A stretch of DNA of 52,847 nucleotides from Cristatella mucedo (taxonomy: Eukaryota > Bryozoa > Phylactolaemata > Cristatellidae): assembly GCA_009760855.2 (NCBI GenBank), contig WPIO01000416.1, positions 1-52,847 of the forward strand, given 5' to 3'. The notes under the pieces were generated by a model that saw only the letters and a list, made by a program, of their open reading frames with translations, did no database searches and was not told where the DNA came from. This document shows positions 20,698-33,041 of this stretch, in pieces (position 1 is the first letter of the stretch; each line of letters begins with the position of its first letter). The position numbers and the translations under genes are program-made.

Positions 20698-21109
20698 AAA
20701 TGGTTGTAGGTAACCATGGTCGGGCCCGCAAGGAGGCAGTGACTGAAAAAAAGACTAAACGGAATTCGCTAGTGCTTGAATGCACTAACAATCAATCGTC
20801 TCCGGCACACAGGAAAACAAGTTACACTTCGTATAAACAATGGCCGGCAGGTAAGCTCTGCTCATAAGATGACCAGGTGCCGCCAAAAATTCTACCATTC
20901 CTTAGGTGGGTAGCTTCCTGATTGCACATATTACGTTTGGGGTTTGTGTTAGCTGTGAGAGCTAAGCGCCTCACTGTAGCCAAGATGTCTCCCACTGAAC
21001 TAATTGTGTGACGGTTGACAATCTGGATACCATGTTCGGTCTTGCATACTGCTCCTGCTCCGTTGTGCTTACAGGGTAATGTCGAGTGTGTCTAGCGACG
21101 CAACTTAAA
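20698..21109. other. No recognised feature
   Basis: No repeat or exon recognised in this 0.4 kb. Confidence 0.3.
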
Positions 21110-22025
21110 ATTAGTTGACTAAAACAATTTTTCTAAATCTGTATTTGGTGCTGGTCGTTTTGACCTGCACACAGACCTGACTCACAGCCTCGATGCGCTC
21201 CCTGATGCAGTGAACATGACACTTAGCAGTGAGCTCGCTAAGCATGTTCCCATGCATTCTGTCCGTGTAAAGAATCGTAGAGATTCCTTTCAGAAAATAC
21301 TTCAAAGAAGATGCATCCTGTTCAGCACAGACTTGAACACCGTTTGAAGAGCAATTAAAAATATTTTTAAGTTTATAATAATATTAAGTTTGAAGTCAAT
21401 TTAAAATACTTCATTCGAGTCTACAGCCGAAAAGCTAGAGCTCCTTGTTTTCACTCAAAAACTGACACAAAACAAATTTTAAAGTGGTACACAATTTGCT
21501 GGTCAAAGCTTGGAGGTGGTGCTCCCCAGATACTAAGTGCTCGGCCGAAATGATTTCAGCCTTTTCAGCTCAAAGAATTGTCCACAGTCATGCTACCATA
21601 AAGCCCCTTCCTTTTAAAGCAACTGCTGAAACCTAACCCGCGACCTTCAAGGTAAGATTTTCCTACTTTTCTGAATACGATGCGGATAACCAAATTAGGT
21701 TTACTAAAAAATGTTTGTCTCCTCCACGACCAAGTTTTGTTATGCTATTTTGGAAAAAGGGGACTAGAATTCTCCAAATCGGCTTTCGTTAGACCCCTAC
21801 TGGAAAAGCCTATATTAGATTCCGAGGTCCTTGCAAACTATCATCTAGTATGCCTTTTTATTTTTTGGCAAAGACTCTTGTAAAGATTATTTCTAAGTAG
21901 CTGCTAGCACACACGGGAAATGATGAAATATGAAAGAAATTTTAATCGGGGTTCAAGCGGCAGTACTCAACTTACTGGAACAGATTTCGTCTGTGAAGCG
22001 AGTAACGCTCTTTGGCAGCAAATGT
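21110..22025 (+). mobile_element. LINE-B, endonuclease end to RT (part of block P1)
   Basis: Around 21170-21260 the + strand reads SLDALPDAVNMTLSSELAKH, matching the endonuclease C-terminal end of the LINE-B copy at 43821-44262. From about 21690 it covers the N-terminal RT part (LLEKPILDSEVLANYHLVC, the NYRPV block). A stretch from about 21650 is paralogous to 31800-32300. Confidence 0.7.
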
Positions 22026-22026
22026 T

Positions 22027-23012
22027 TTTAATAATAATAATAATAACTGAACGATGATAAAGCTAACGTATTAGTTGTGGGCCAACCCAGTGTGATTCAT
22101 AAATTGGAACGGCTGATGCTCAAAATTGGCTCTGCCAGCATATCTCTTGTTGAATCTGCACGAAATCTAGGTTTCCTGTTCCAGAGTGACTTCTCGTTAG
22201 ACGACCACGTCATCTTCACAATCAAGTCTGCTTTCTTTCAGATGCGTAACGTTGCTAAACTTCTGTCTTGTTTACACATGGATACCACGTCTAAGTTGGT
22301 CCATGCATTCGTGACATCCCGTCTTGACTTCTGTAACTCACTGCTTGCTGGCCTACCAGCATGTGCAACCAGGCGATTACAGCCAGTGCAAAACTCTGCA
22401 GCAAGGCTAGTCTGTCGTGAACATCGCAGTTGCCACATCACACTACTTCTCGCCGACCTTCACTCGCTCCTGGTCAAGCAACGGATCAATTTCAAGATTT
22501 TGTCGCTCACGCTTAGGTCACGTCATTTTTTTGGCTCCAGCCTATCTCTCAGATCTACCCCCCCACAAGGCCAAGCAGGCCAACCACCACTGTTTGGAAT
22601 CCAACAGTTTACCAATACCTCGTACAAACCTAAAATATTTTGGAGACCCTGCATCTAGTTTTTATGCTTCCAAAGCCTGTAACTCCCTTTCGACTTGCTT
22701 CAGAACATCCCTTGACTTGAACACAGTTACAAAGAACTTAAAAATACACCTATTTAGAACAGTGTTTAGTGGGTCTCTTTGATTCGTCTTTCATCAGCTT
22801 ACGCGTGCTGACACTGTGCATGCTGCCACTAACCACACTTGCATGCTGACTCTGCGCATGTCACTCCTAGCCACATTGTTCATGTTGTTGATCAAGTATG
22901 ATATTACTCACCATTTAATCGTGTTTCCCTTTGCAGCAAATGTAAAGCCCCTAGAAAAAGATAGAGTTTCCTGGGGGTGCTTAATCAAGTGCGTTGTTAT
23001 TATTAATATTAT
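22027..23012 (+). mobile_element. LINE-A, RT end to tail
   Basis: The frame at 22077-22658 reads HKLERLMLKIGSASISLVES, LVHAFVTSRLDFCNSLLAGL, CREHRSCHITLLLADLHSLL. 3' UTR and tail follow, ending in an ATT microsatellite. The matching site in block P2 (about 32215) lacks it, so it inserted into LINE-B sequence after the P duplication. Confidence 0.85.
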
Positions 23013-23094
23013 TATGCGGCAGGGATGACTGGAATATCTAAACGTTCGACTTAAGCAGTTGGGATCAACGACCGATCTTCCCGACATTGCTTAA

Positions 23095-23335
23095 ATTCAA
23101 GTTTATTTAGACAGGTATACCACGTCTAAATTGGCGCATGCACCTTTTTCATCCTGTCTTGACTTCTGTAACTAATTGCTTGCTGATCTAGGGGGCCTGC
23201 TCAATCAGGCTCTTACGGCTGGTACAAAATTCTGCTGGTAGGCTTGCCTGTCGTGAGCTTCGCAGTTTCCACATCTCACCACTTATCCGTGTCAAGCAAC
23301 GCGCCGACTTCAAATTTTCGTCACTCAAAAATTAA
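23095..23335 (+). mobile_element. LINE-A C-terminal fragment
   Basis: TTTAGACAGGTATACCACGT, CCTGTCTTGACTTCTGTAAC and GTACAAAATTCTGCTGGTAGG match LINE-A but with indels and no 3' tail. 23336-23610 beyond it has no recognised feature apart from short repeats of CAATTGTCGTA. Confidence 0.7.
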
Positions 23336-23789
23336 AAACTTCCCAAATGATCAATTCTATTTATTTTAAATTTCTGATATACAATCCCTGTAGTAGTCAA
23401 TCGCCAAATGTGTATATACATATATACAACAAATTTGATCAAATAAAACCAACCTGCACCAGTTTTATTTGTATTGCCTATATCTGATCTTAGGACCATT
23501 TGCCAAAGATCAGTTGTCGTATCGATCAATTGTCGTATAGGCTGGTTGGTACAGGCCAATTGTCGTAGGGCTAGTAGTCACAAGTTCAATTGTTAGTACA
23601 CTGATTTTACATACCTCTCTATGTACCTGGGTTGCTTAAAACTCTATACGATGGGTCATCGTTCGACCAAAGCTTGCTTAAGCCTGAATTGGGTTTTGAG
23701 GTCTGAGGAACTATCACATGGTTCCTTTTTTATTCCAAATATTCTCGTAAAGATTTTCACTATGATGCGTTTACACACTTTACAATAAT

Positions 23790-24180
23790 AGCAATGATAA
23801 TAACACCCTTGATAAAGCACCATCAGATAACTCCTGCAAAGGTAACACAATCGAATGGCTAGAAATAGCATGCTCAATAAACACCAAGAATAAAATGGTT
23901 TGGGGTGACATGCACAGAGTCAGCATGCAAGTGTGGTTAGTGGTGGCATGCACGGTGTCAGCATGCATTAGCACATAAACAAGGAATCACAGGGCCTCAC
24001 TAAATGGTGTTCTAAATAGACGAGCTTTTAGTTTCTTTTTAAGTGTGGTCAAGACAGATGACGTCATGAGTCATGTCGGGAGTGAGTTCAAGGCTTTAGG
24101 AGCGTACGAACAATTAATGGTCTCCGAAGGATTTCAGGTTTTTATGGGGTATAAGTAAACAGTTAGATTCTGAAAACCTT
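23790..24180 (-). mobile_element. LINE-A 3' end shared by both P blocks (P1 copy)
   Basis: Complement of the tail and 3' UTR (AACACCCTTGATAAAGC, GGGGTGACATGCACAGAGTC). It sits in the same flanking sequence as 32525-32940, so this insertion predates the P duplication. Confidence 0.8.
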
Positions 24181-24284
24181 TGAAATAATGAATTGTCAGA
24201 AAGGCTTCAGTTTTTTTAACAAAACTCCTCCACAGAAACTGCTCTCATTTTTCTGTGAACGAAAATACATTTTGTGTGCAGCAA

Positions 24285-24400
24285 TGATGACTGGTGTTAG
24301 TATCGTGGCACTAATGGATCTGTTGTGCTCATCGCTAAGAAAGACACCATTTGTATCGAGATTTTCTGCTTACCATCCTCGTAACTCTGATTATCGATAG
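24285..24400 (+). pseudogene. Hydrophobic mini-frame, P1 copy
   Basis: After TTTTGTGTGCAG a phase-1 frame reads MMTGVSIVALMDLLCSSLRK and runs to a stop at about 24400. The P2 copy (33042) reads MTGIGIVAVLDLLCSF in the same frame, and the differences are almost all conservative hydrophobic swaps. It could be a leader or membrane segment of the receptor unit. No donor is visible. Confidence 0.25.
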
Positions 24401-24879
24401 AGTATATTTAGATGTTAACCAAAACGTTTGGAATGAGTCTGTGTGAGATTCCAAGTAATGCATTATACGCACAGCCTTCAGCCAACTTGACAGCAGCAGA
24501 GCTCCAGGTCTAAGCTGTAATTCAGTAGTGGTTGCAATAGATTTGCTAGGATAAGTTCCTTTTTAAGCGTGTGCTTTATACTGAACACTAAGTCTGTAAA
24601 TGGGTGCTCTGTGTGGCCGTAACAATGTGCCAAGGGGGATTTGAAAACGAGGAGGGAGACTTGCCTAGTTAAATATGGTGGCTGTCTTCAAAAGTTATTG
24701 GCCCACCATGTCATTTAATAAATGGGCTTATTCATTTTCTCGCTGGGTCTCCCACTCTTTCTGATTATTGAGCCGCTCAGCTTTAATTTTACAGAATCTA
24801 CTAAGATCCTATCAGGCTCGGCAAACCACCTATTTTCAGCAAATTTCCGTGTGTGGATCACTTGCATGTGGTTTTTTAG

Positions 24880-25212
24880 GATGTGAGCCCCCACCGACTG
24901 AACTTCAATTCCAACACTATGATGATGAATCTCGGTATGAGATTGTGCTTAAGAATACAGGCCTAACCATTTGTGAGAAACCTTTAGAAAATTTGAAGTT
25001 TCATAACGAGTCTGATGTCAAAGCAATGAAAAAGGATATATCGGCCAGCACCTGTTCAATTTGTCGGGACCAAAAAAATGGGAAAGAATACAATGTCTTC
25101 ACGCTTGTGCCCAGCAATGACTACAGCAGAGATGATTGGTTCTTTGAGAACTTTAAGAAAGAGCCTAACAAAGTTCCAGCAAACTTAAAGAAAGAGCATA
25201 TAAAAGCCACGG
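24880..25212 (+). CDS. Cys-module exon, copy A1, of the receptor-like gene family
   Basis: 333-bp exon between acceptor GTTTTTTAG and donor GTAAGT, both phase 1 and open throughout. It encodes about 111 residues of unknown fold. Visible landmarks are YDDESRYEIVLKNTGLTIC, LENLKF, STCSICR, NGKEYNVFTL and an acidic/aromatic end DDWFFENFKK. The paralog A2 at 36292-36600 is more than half identical and keeps four cysteines (start, TIC, STC, SIC). Phase 1-1 exons are typical of shuffled extracellular domains, so a membrane-proximal ectodomain is the likely role. The absence of a signal peptide or TM in the exon fits. The second copy suggests a duplicated exon or gene. Confidence 0.65.
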
Positions 25213-25510
25213 GTAAGTTACTGCATGCACCCTCATACTTGTTTAATTGTCAATGGTAGCAATGCGAGTGTTGCGTTCATAAAAATCGTCGAATAATCAG
25301 TGAAATTTCTTACTTAACAATATTATCAGCATTTGTGTTGCCGCTCCCACTCCCGCTTAAAATATATATATACCAATATAAATATACCAATGTAACTGCA
25401 TCATTTCTATAGCAGCAACAGGGCCTTGATGTTGTGAAATTTATTTGCATTGGGCTATAGAGGATCGCCAACTTCAAAATTCAAACCCGTGTTCTCGGTA
25501 GTGAATAATT
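25213..25510 (+). other. Intron-like sequence downstream of A1
   Basis: Aligns with 36601-36890 (shared GCATTTGTGTTGC, CAATGTAACTGC, GCATTGGGCTATAGA). It is non-coding, with a TA-rich run at 25360. Confidence 0.6.
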
Positions 25511-25514
25511 ATGA

Positions 25515-26400
25515 TTATTATTATAAGGCACTTGATAAAGCAGCCTCAGAGAACTCAATCTCTTTTAATGCGCTTTACATTTGCTGCAAGAGAAACGCGA
25601 TTGAATGGTGAGCAATATAATGCTTACTGAACAACATCAGTAACATGGTTATGGGTGATGTGCACAGGGTCAGCATGCAAGTGTAGTCACTGGCAGCATG
25701 CACAGGGTCAGCACTCTTATGCACATAAAGGACACATCAAAAGGACCCACTAAATGTTGTCCCAAATAGGCGTATTTTTAGTTTCTTTTTAAATATGGTC
25801 AAGTTAGGGATGTCGCGACGCAAGTCGGGAGTAAATTCTAGACTTTGGGAGAATACGAACTGAATGAATGATCTCCGAAAGGTTTGAGGTTTTTACGAGG
25901 TATAGGTAAACTGCTGGATTCTGAAAAGTGGGCGGTGCGATGCTTGGCCTGATGGGAGAGTAGAGCTGAGAAATAGGCTGGAGACAAAGAATGATGTGAC
26001 CTAAAAGCGAGCGACAAAACTTCAAGTCGATGCGTTGCTTGACTGGTAGCCACTGCAGGTCGGCGAGAAGTGGTGCGATAATGGCAATGGCGAAGTTAAT
26101 ACAGACTATCCTAGCTGCAGAGCTTTGCACAAGCTGTAAGCCCCTAATTGCACATGCCGGTGGGACAGCAAGCTGTGGGCTACATAAGTAAAGAAGGGAC
26201 TTCACGAATGCACGGACCAACTTGGATATGATATCCTTATCTGAACAAGCCCGAATGTTAACAATATTACGTGGCTGAAAGTAGGCAGACTTGACTGTGG
26301 AGCTGATGTGGTCGTCTGACGAAAGGTCACTTTGGATCACGGCATCTAGATTTCTTGCAGCTTGAACAGGAGATACGCTGGCAGAGACCTAAAACCTAGT
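25515..26400 (-). mobile_element. LINE-A, tail to RT end (shared site with P2)
   Basis: Complement of the tail, 3' UTR and C-terminal region. The frame 25804-26340 (-) reads SSDDHISSTVKSAYFQPRNI, then LQLVQSSAARIV and APLLADLQWLPVKQRIDLK. The P2 copy at 36890-37315 has the same insertion but is cut short by the TM-exon block. Confidence 0.85.
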
Positions 26401-26684
26401 GAAGATCTTACTTCCTGGGCTATCACGCTCCTTCCGAGCCTTAGATTACTAGATCTGCTTTTTATTTCAGGTATTTAATATTTATTGTCAAAACCCAAGC
26501 GAGTTCGAATCAAAACAGTAAATCAAGACTGAGAAAACAAAACTATTTCTTATTAAATCATTACATTTTTGGACTAAGGCATTTAGGCATTAGCACAGTC
26601 ATTGAGACTGCATTTAACCAACGCATCGCAGGCTAATTATAGATGGACTACCAGTGGGATTGTTTCACTGTCTCAGGAGCCGTT
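26400..26684. other. No recognised feature
   Basis: AT-rich non-coding stretch between LINE-A and SINE-2. Confidence 0.3.
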
Positions 26685-26847
26685 GGTGAGCCGTGATAAC
26701 AGGCTAGCTAAGGCGGTTGCTTTTACGGCCTCGGTGTCGAGGTCATTGGTTCAAAACCTCCAGTGTGCAATCCTTTATGGCCACTGCAAGTGGTGGTGAT
26801 AGCTTTCAAGGCTCTGCTATCGCTATAGAAAAGAGGCATTAGAATCA
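26685..26847 (+). mobile_element. SINE-2, copy 5
   Basis: GGTGAGCCGTGATAACAGGC, then CTAAGGCGGTTGCTTTTACG, GTCGAGGTCATTGGTTCAAAA (B-box region) and GCTATAGAAAAGAGGC. Its head is complete and clearly tRNA-like. Confidence 0.85.
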
Positions 26848-26879
26848 TCTTACGCAACCCCAACTAATATCTTGTTGCC

Positions 26880-27115
26880 GCATATGGCTCACGCTTTTTA
26901 GAAATCCTGAGCTGCTACTTCCATGCTACTCACTACCTCAACTGATCTCCTGATTCTGCTGTGCTTCTCACTTTCTCTTTGCTGCGTGAGATGAGGTCTG
27001 TTGGCTCCCGAATGCGTACCCATAGCTGCTTAGGCTGTGAGTGTGCCACACAAAACTTTCCTCAGCAACACCCACTTAATCTTTATGGCTTTGTGGAGTT
27101 ACAGACGTAGATTAA
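26880..27115 (+). mobile_element. LINE-B 3' end
   Basis: GCTACTCACTACCTCAACTGA, CGAATGCGTACCCATAGCTGC and TTTGTGGAGTTACAGACG. Confidence 0.75.
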
Positions 27116-27411
27116 TCTAACCTGATGGTAGCATGCAGGACCTTGCAACAGTCGCTCTCCATGTCGGCCTTTCAAAAATTGATATCTCGAGTGCAAATTT
27201 TCTCAGTTTCAAACGAGGAAAAGACTTCTTTCCTCGGGTCTTTGGAATAACACGACGTTTTTCTTTGAAAAACCTACTGTGTAATACTGTAATATAGAGA
27301 AAAAGAGGTAGAAGCGGCATTACAAGTCTTTGTAATGAGTAGCTAATGTCTTTAACCCAATGTGCTACGATATGTGAACTAAAACGTTTCAGAAACCGGG
27401 AAAATGTGAAA
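27116..27411. other. No recognised feature
   Basis: A 103-codon minus-strand open frame (27117-27428) overlaps the LINE-A microsatellite and has a low-complexity start. It has no recognisable motif, so it is not called a gene. Confidence 0.3.
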
Positions 27412-28400
27412 TAATAATAATAATTCACTCGATAAGCGCCCTCGGAGAACCCAATCTCTTTCTGGGCATGTACATTTCCTGAAAAAGAAGCACGATCGAA
27501 TGGTTAGCTGTAGCATGCTCAACAAAGAACAAGAATAGCATGGGGTTTACATGTTAGGCGTGACATGTACTGGGTCAGAATGCACGTATGGTTAGTAGCA
27601 GCATGTATAGTGTCAGCACGCAACAGCACATATAGGTCACACCACAGGGACCACTAAATGCTGTCATACATAGCAGCGTTTGTAAGGTCTTTTAAATGTG
27701 GTCAAGTCATGGGCTGTCGTGACGCAAGTCGGAGTGAGTTCCAGGATTTGGGAGTATATGAACTAAACGCACTATCTCCGAAGGATTTGAGGTTTATGCA
27801 AGGTAAAGATAAACTTAAAATTCCGAAAAGCCAGTGGTACTATGCTTAGCGTGGTGGGGAAGTAGATCTGATAGGTCGGCTGAAAATGAAGGGACCTACA
27901 ATTAAAGGACAAAACTTGGAAGTCCATTCGTCGCCTGACTGGGAGCCAGCACAGGTTGGCAAGAAATTGTTAGACGTGGCAACTGCTCATGACAGACAAG
28001 CCAAGCTGCAGAGTAACATCAGGAAAAAGCTCCTGATAGCACAAGCCGGTAGACTAGCAAACAATTAGCTACAGAAGTCAGATATAGTGTCACAAATCCT
28101 TGGATACATTTAAAAGTGGTATCCCTGTCTATACAAGCAGAATATTTACCAATTACGTGCAGCTAGAAATAGGCATAATTGATTGTGGAGTTGATCTGGC
28201 CGTCTCAACGAAAGGTCACTTTGTAACACGACACCTAGATCAACCAGAGAAGTGCTGGCAGTGCTAATTTTGAGCATTAGCCTTTCCAACTTCTGGATTA
28301 CACTTGATTCGTCCATAACTAGTAAGTTGGTTCTATCATCATTCAATTTAAGACAATGAGGATATTGCAACAGAAACTTTTTTCTGCTGTAAGCCAACAA
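27412..28400 (-). mobile_element. LINE-A, tail to RT end
   Basis: AAT microsatellite, then the complement of the tail, 3' UTR and coding end (AGGGACCTACAATTAAAGGAC, GATCTGGCCGTCTCAACG). It ends in the part coding LLQYPHCLKLNDDRTNLLVMD (about 28330-28390). Confidence 0.8.
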
Positions 28401-28499
28401 ACGGCATTTTTGCCCCTATTTAGGCTACATTGGGACAATCTGAGCGCATCCAGTTGTGAACCAAACTTCTCTGCCCTCAGAAGCTCAACTGGTTTGTAT

Positions 28500-29420
28500 C
28501 TGCGTTTGTAAAACTACTAAGCTCCTATAAACATGTGGGTGTTACGATGGAGAGTTTTCTATAGCACACTCAAAGTATGAGCGGCTTTCGGTACGCATTT
28601 CCTAGCCAATAGACTTCATCTCAAGCAACAAAGAGAAATTGAGAAGCATAGCAGAGACACGAGAGCGAGTGGAGCTTGAGGTAGTGAGTAGCAAGGAAAT
28701 TGCAGCTCAGGGCGGCTGGAAAGGATCTTCCGTAGTCCGGCAGCAGGAGAGTAGATGTCGTTGCGTAAGAATCGTGGAAGCGAGGTCCACAGTCTAGGAC
28801 ACGCAGAGCTAAAGCTTCTGTCGCCAACGGTCTTTAAGTAGAGGAATAAAGCAGCTAATTTATTGTTCCTTTAGGGCCTGAGGGCACAAGGAGGCTGGAA
28901 CTGGTGCAGCAGTTCAGCTATATATGAAGGTGCCAAGCCTTTACGAGCCTTGTGGGTCAGCATAAGAACTTTTCTCTGTATCTTTTGATCAACAGGCAGC
29001 CATCCTAGCTCTTGTAGCACAGCAGACACGTAGTCAATGTTCTGGGACTTGGAAATTAGCCCTGCAGCCATATTCGTGGCCAGCTGCAGTTACCTAGTTG
29101 CGTTCTATGGTAGCCTAGCCAAAAGAAAATTACAAGAATCAAGCCAATACCGATCTAAGGAGCTAGGTAAAGTTTCTACAAGCCATCATAGAAGACAGCT
29201 CCTAATCTTAGAAAGGGATCGGATGCGATGGCTAGCTGTTGAAGCAGTCTTCTGAAAGAGCTTTTGGAATTTAGACAGCTGCCTAAAATGACGCCTAAAT
29301 TTCAAGCACGTGGTGATGGTCGCACAACAGCACCACCTACTCGAACTGCAAAGCCTTCTCATACAGCCACACGCTTGTCCTATGAGCAGCAGCTCGATTT
29401 ATCGGTTCATCTCGTTCAAC
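28500..29420 (-). mobile_element. LINE-B copy
   Basis: Complement of the 3' UTR (GTGGGTGTTACGATGGAGAG, GCGGCTTTCGGTACGCATTT) and of the C-terminal part (minus strand: LGWLPVDQKIQRKVLMLTHKA, GLAPSYIAELLHQFQP). It continues into the RT end (29100-29400). Confidence 0.8.
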
Positions 29421-29424
29421 AAAA

Positions 29425-31745
29425 ATAAACATGTGAAAGAAAAGATGAGAAACATAGCTTAGTCAAGACGGTGGATGAGGTAGTGAGTAGCATGGAAGTA
29501 GCAGCTCTGGACCGCTGGATTGGAGGGGGCCACAGTTGGCAGTAGTAGAGTAGTTTTCGTTGTTTAAGAATTGTGAAAGTGGGTTGAGCAGTCTCAAACC
29601 TTGAAGCAAAAACTTCTGTTTCCGTTGTCAATGGTCTAAGCAGAGAAATGAAACACCTAATTTCCATACAGAAGCCTAGGACACGAGGAATTTGAAACTG
29701 GTGCAGCTGCTCAATTAATTGTGAAGGAGAATATGCATGGCACACCTTGTGGACCACTAGAAGTTTTTAAATAGCGTTTCAGCCGTAATAATTGCTAAGT
29801 TAGCCTAGCGTTTTTTCTTTAGCCCAGCCGAAAGAGATTTACAAAATACACAGAGACAAAAATAAGGAGCTATTACATTGTTTTTTTGCAAAAGAACGTG
29901 GTAGATGGTTCATAATCTCAGATAGTGGTCGAAAATGATGGCTAGCTGTGGAAACAGTCTTCTTAACGAATCTGTCCAAAAATTCTTCTTGATGAAGGTT
30001 TCATAATTTAAGCAGTAGTCCAAGGTTGCACCTAAAGTTTGAAAACCATATGACGGTCCAGCAGCACCATCACCTATTAGAAGAGTAAAGTCTTCTAGTA
30101 CAGCGACACGTTTCGGTTTGGATACGAGAAGCAGTTTTTTATCGTTGTTAAGAGAATGTCGCAAACGTATATTTTTGAATGCTTGCCAGACAAGAAATTG
30201 GTTTATCAGTCAATGCTGCACATTCCGATGGTTTAAATGACAAATACAGCTTAGCATCGTCAGCATAAAAGTGATAGCCTAATCCGCTGTCAAGATTCAA
30301 TTTTTTCAGAGTTGAGTAAGAATTGAGAGCAAGGACCGAGAACGGACCTTTGAGGAATTTCATGGGTGACTTGATTATGCTTAGATACGACCTGATACCC
30401 ATATAGTAATAATAATAGTAATAGTGATAAATTTGTGTAGCACCGTCAGAGAACTGAATTACTCTCACTTTACAGAAGCTGCATATAAAGCGTAATGAAA
30501 TGTTTAATGGTAAAACCCTAAAGCACTAGGCACAGCAAGCAGCAGGCACGAGCCAGTAAGCAGGTGCATGCACAAGAAGGACGAATAACAGAGGCCCTTG
30601 AAACGTGATAAGACAAGTACGAACTAAACCATGATAGGTACTCATATGCCAGGCCGATCTTTTGTTCAATCAATCGCTCAAGTAGGATATCGTGATCACT
30701 AGTGTCGAAGGCAACTGATATATCTAGCCGTGCTATGGCGGTGACATTCCCGTAATCGTATCTGCATGGAGTCATTAGTTATACGAAGGGAGAGCCCTTT
30801 CAATGAAGTACTGCGCTAGAACCCGATTTAAATTTTTCTTAAATTTCATTTTCTTTTAATGGTACTTACCACTTGCTTAGCGACATTTTTTTTTATAGAA
30901 TCTCTGACAAAAAAGAAAATAGGGAAACTGGGCAATAGTTTGCAAGGATATTTCAATCTGTTCCAGGCGTTTTCGGTATCGGTTTAACAATGGCCTATTT
31001 GAACGACTAAAGTACAACACCTGTCATCGGAGAAGCCTTTAAAATCTTGTTTATGACTGTGCTAAGTTGGTCTGCCAGTGAAGACCACATAGATGATCGG
31101 ACAAAATCTTCAGGAGATTAGCTCTTTTTTAGTAGACCTAGTTAAACTAGACACATCGCATGCAGAAATCTCGGAAAATCTTCTAACGAAGTTAATAGGC
31201 TTGCGATTCAGCTGTAGCTTTAGTCGGAATTAGCCTTGTGAAGGCACGAATATGAACAATCGAGACATTGGAGAGGGCCATACAAGTTATAGCTGAGACG
31301 TTATTACTTTGTTAGTGAGACCTCTCAGTATCGGACAGCAAATTATTTACCGTCTTATAAATATATTTTGAGTCTGACTAGCTGGACTTTCGTTTCTGAG
31401 TGAAAAAAAAGAAGCCCTGGCTTTTCTAAACTCCCGGTTGTAGACTCAAAGGAAGTCTTTGAAATTGACGGCACCTTCATCAGAGCCAGACTTCTTAAAT
31501 GGCGTTCAAGTCCGTGCTTAATGTGGTAAATCTTTGAAGTGTTTTTGTAAATGAAATTACAATCCACGACTATGTACACGTACAGAAGGTATGAGAGCAT
31601 TTTCTTCAAGAGCACTCCTGGTGTCATGTTCACTGCCTCAATGCGGGTATCAAAACAGTCGGACTAGTTTGGATGCGGATTAGGATGACCTGCCTCTCAT
31701 AAGGATTTCAAAAATTTGTCTTGGTCAAGGCTTTGTAAGTTTGGT
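29425..31745 (-). mobile_element. LINE-B, long degenerate copy with an embedded LINE-A tail
   Basis: Successively complements the C-terminal region (29430-30150), the RT with LGYHFYADDAKLYLSFKPSE (about 30200-30300), motif A (ARLDISVAFDTSDHDILLERL, about 30640-30760), the N-terminal RT and linker, and the endonuclease end near 31660-31740. A LINE-A-like tail (CCGTCAGAGAACTGAATTAC) sits at about 30405-30545. Many stops and frameshifts are present, so it is dead. Confidence 0.75.
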
Positions 31746-32300
31746 CGCCGGACGATTAAGCCGTGTTTTTAAAAATTGGGAATTTTGTAAAATGCTTCGC
31801 CCTTTTTTTAGACGCTTCGCAGAAGCTCCAACTGGTTGCACATTTCTGGCGGATTGGATTATTATTAGGTTTCTAAATAGGTCCACTAACAAAGGTTTGT
31901 CTCCTGAAGACCTCATACAATCATCTATGTGGTCTTCACTTAGAGACCGATGTAGCCGATCCACAACTAAGTAATGTTATGCTATTTCGGAAAAAAGGGA
32001 CTGATATCCTTCAAATCGGCTATTAGATTCTGAGGTCCTTGCAAACTATCGCCCAGTATCCCTTTTTCTTTTATGTCAAAGATTCTTGCAAAAAGGATTA
32101 CTAAGGAGCTGTCAGCACACATTGGAAATCATGAAATGTGAAACACAACTTTAATCAAGTTTCAAGCGGCCACACTTAACTCACTCAGACTGCTCTCTTC
32201 CGTGTAAAAAACGACATCCTATGTAGCGAAGATGACTGGAATGCTGCCGTCCTAACGTCTGACTTACACAATATCGATCAACGACCGATCTGGCTGTTAA
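31745..32300 (+). mobile_element. LINE-B RT scrap, start of block P2
   Basis: The + strand frame 31741-31974 carries LSPEDLIQSSMWSSLRDRC, equivalent to SSPEDPIPSSLWSSLADQL of the copy at 43000-43450. The following sequence aligns to 21700-22020 plus 23015-23090, without the LINE-A that separates those parts in P1. Confidence 0.7.
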
Positions 32301-32524
32301 TTCTTACCAGATGCCTTACATATTATACCTCTCTGTATACCTGGGTTGCTTCAAACTCTATACAATAGGCAATGCAATACAATACATATACAATAGTTCG
32401 ACCGATGCTCATTTAGGCCTTAATGGGGTTTAGAAGTGTGAGAATCTATCACATGGTTTCTTTTTTGTTCCAACGATTTTCGTTAAGATTTTCGCTATAA
32501 TGCGTTAACACACTTTATAGAAAA

Positions 32525-32940
32525 ACTAGAATAATAACACCCTTGATAAAGCGTCCTCAGAGAACTCAATCTCTTTCTAGGAGCTTTACATTTGCTGGAA
32601 AGTTAGCACGATGAAATGGCTAGAAATAGCATGCTCAATAAACAACAAGAATAACATGGTTTGGGGTGACATGAACAGAGTCAGCATGCAAGTGTGGTTA
32701 GTGACAGCGTGCCCAGTGTTAGAACGCATAAGCACATAAATGAGGAATCACAGGGACTCACTAGACGCTGTGCTGAATAGAAGAGTTTTTAGTTTCTTTT
32801 TAAATGCGGTCTAGTCACGTGACATCATGACAAGTCGGGAGTGAGTTCCAGGCTTTGGGAGCATAAAAACTAAATGAACGTTTTCCGAAGGATTTCAGGT
32901 TTGTACGAGGTATAGGTAAATAGCTAGATTCCGAAATCTT
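32525..32940 (-). mobile_element. LINE-A 3' end shared by both P blocks (P2 copy)
   Basis: Same insertion site as 23790-24180 (flank ATAATAACACCCTTGATAAAG). It includes TTGGGGTGACATGAACAGAG and GCGTGCCCAGTGTTAGAACGC. Confidence 0.8.
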
Positions 32941-33041
32941 GGAAAATAATGAATTGTCAGAAAGGTTTCAGCTGGTTTGAACAAAACTCCTCCACTGGAA
33001 CTGCTCTAATTTGTCTGTGACCAAACACATTTTGTGTGCAG

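Larger units (their letters stand above)
21650..25520 (+). repeat. Duplicated block P, copy 1
   Basis: Aligns in order with about 31800-36900. Shared items are the LINE-B RT scrap, the GATGACTGGAAT and GATCAACGACCGATCT runs, the TTCGACC and ATCACATGGTT runs, a minus-strand LINE-A tail at the same site, a hydrophobic mini-frame, the Cys-module exon, and its downstream intron up to another minus-strand LINE-A. LINE-A at 22027-23012 is private to this copy. Confidence 0.8.

Noticed and set aside
11495-26847. tRNA genes on the basis of A- and B-box-like sequences
   Set aside because: The heads belong to dispersed SINE copies with a common non-tRNA body. They lack full cloverleaf pairing, and several have target-site duplications.
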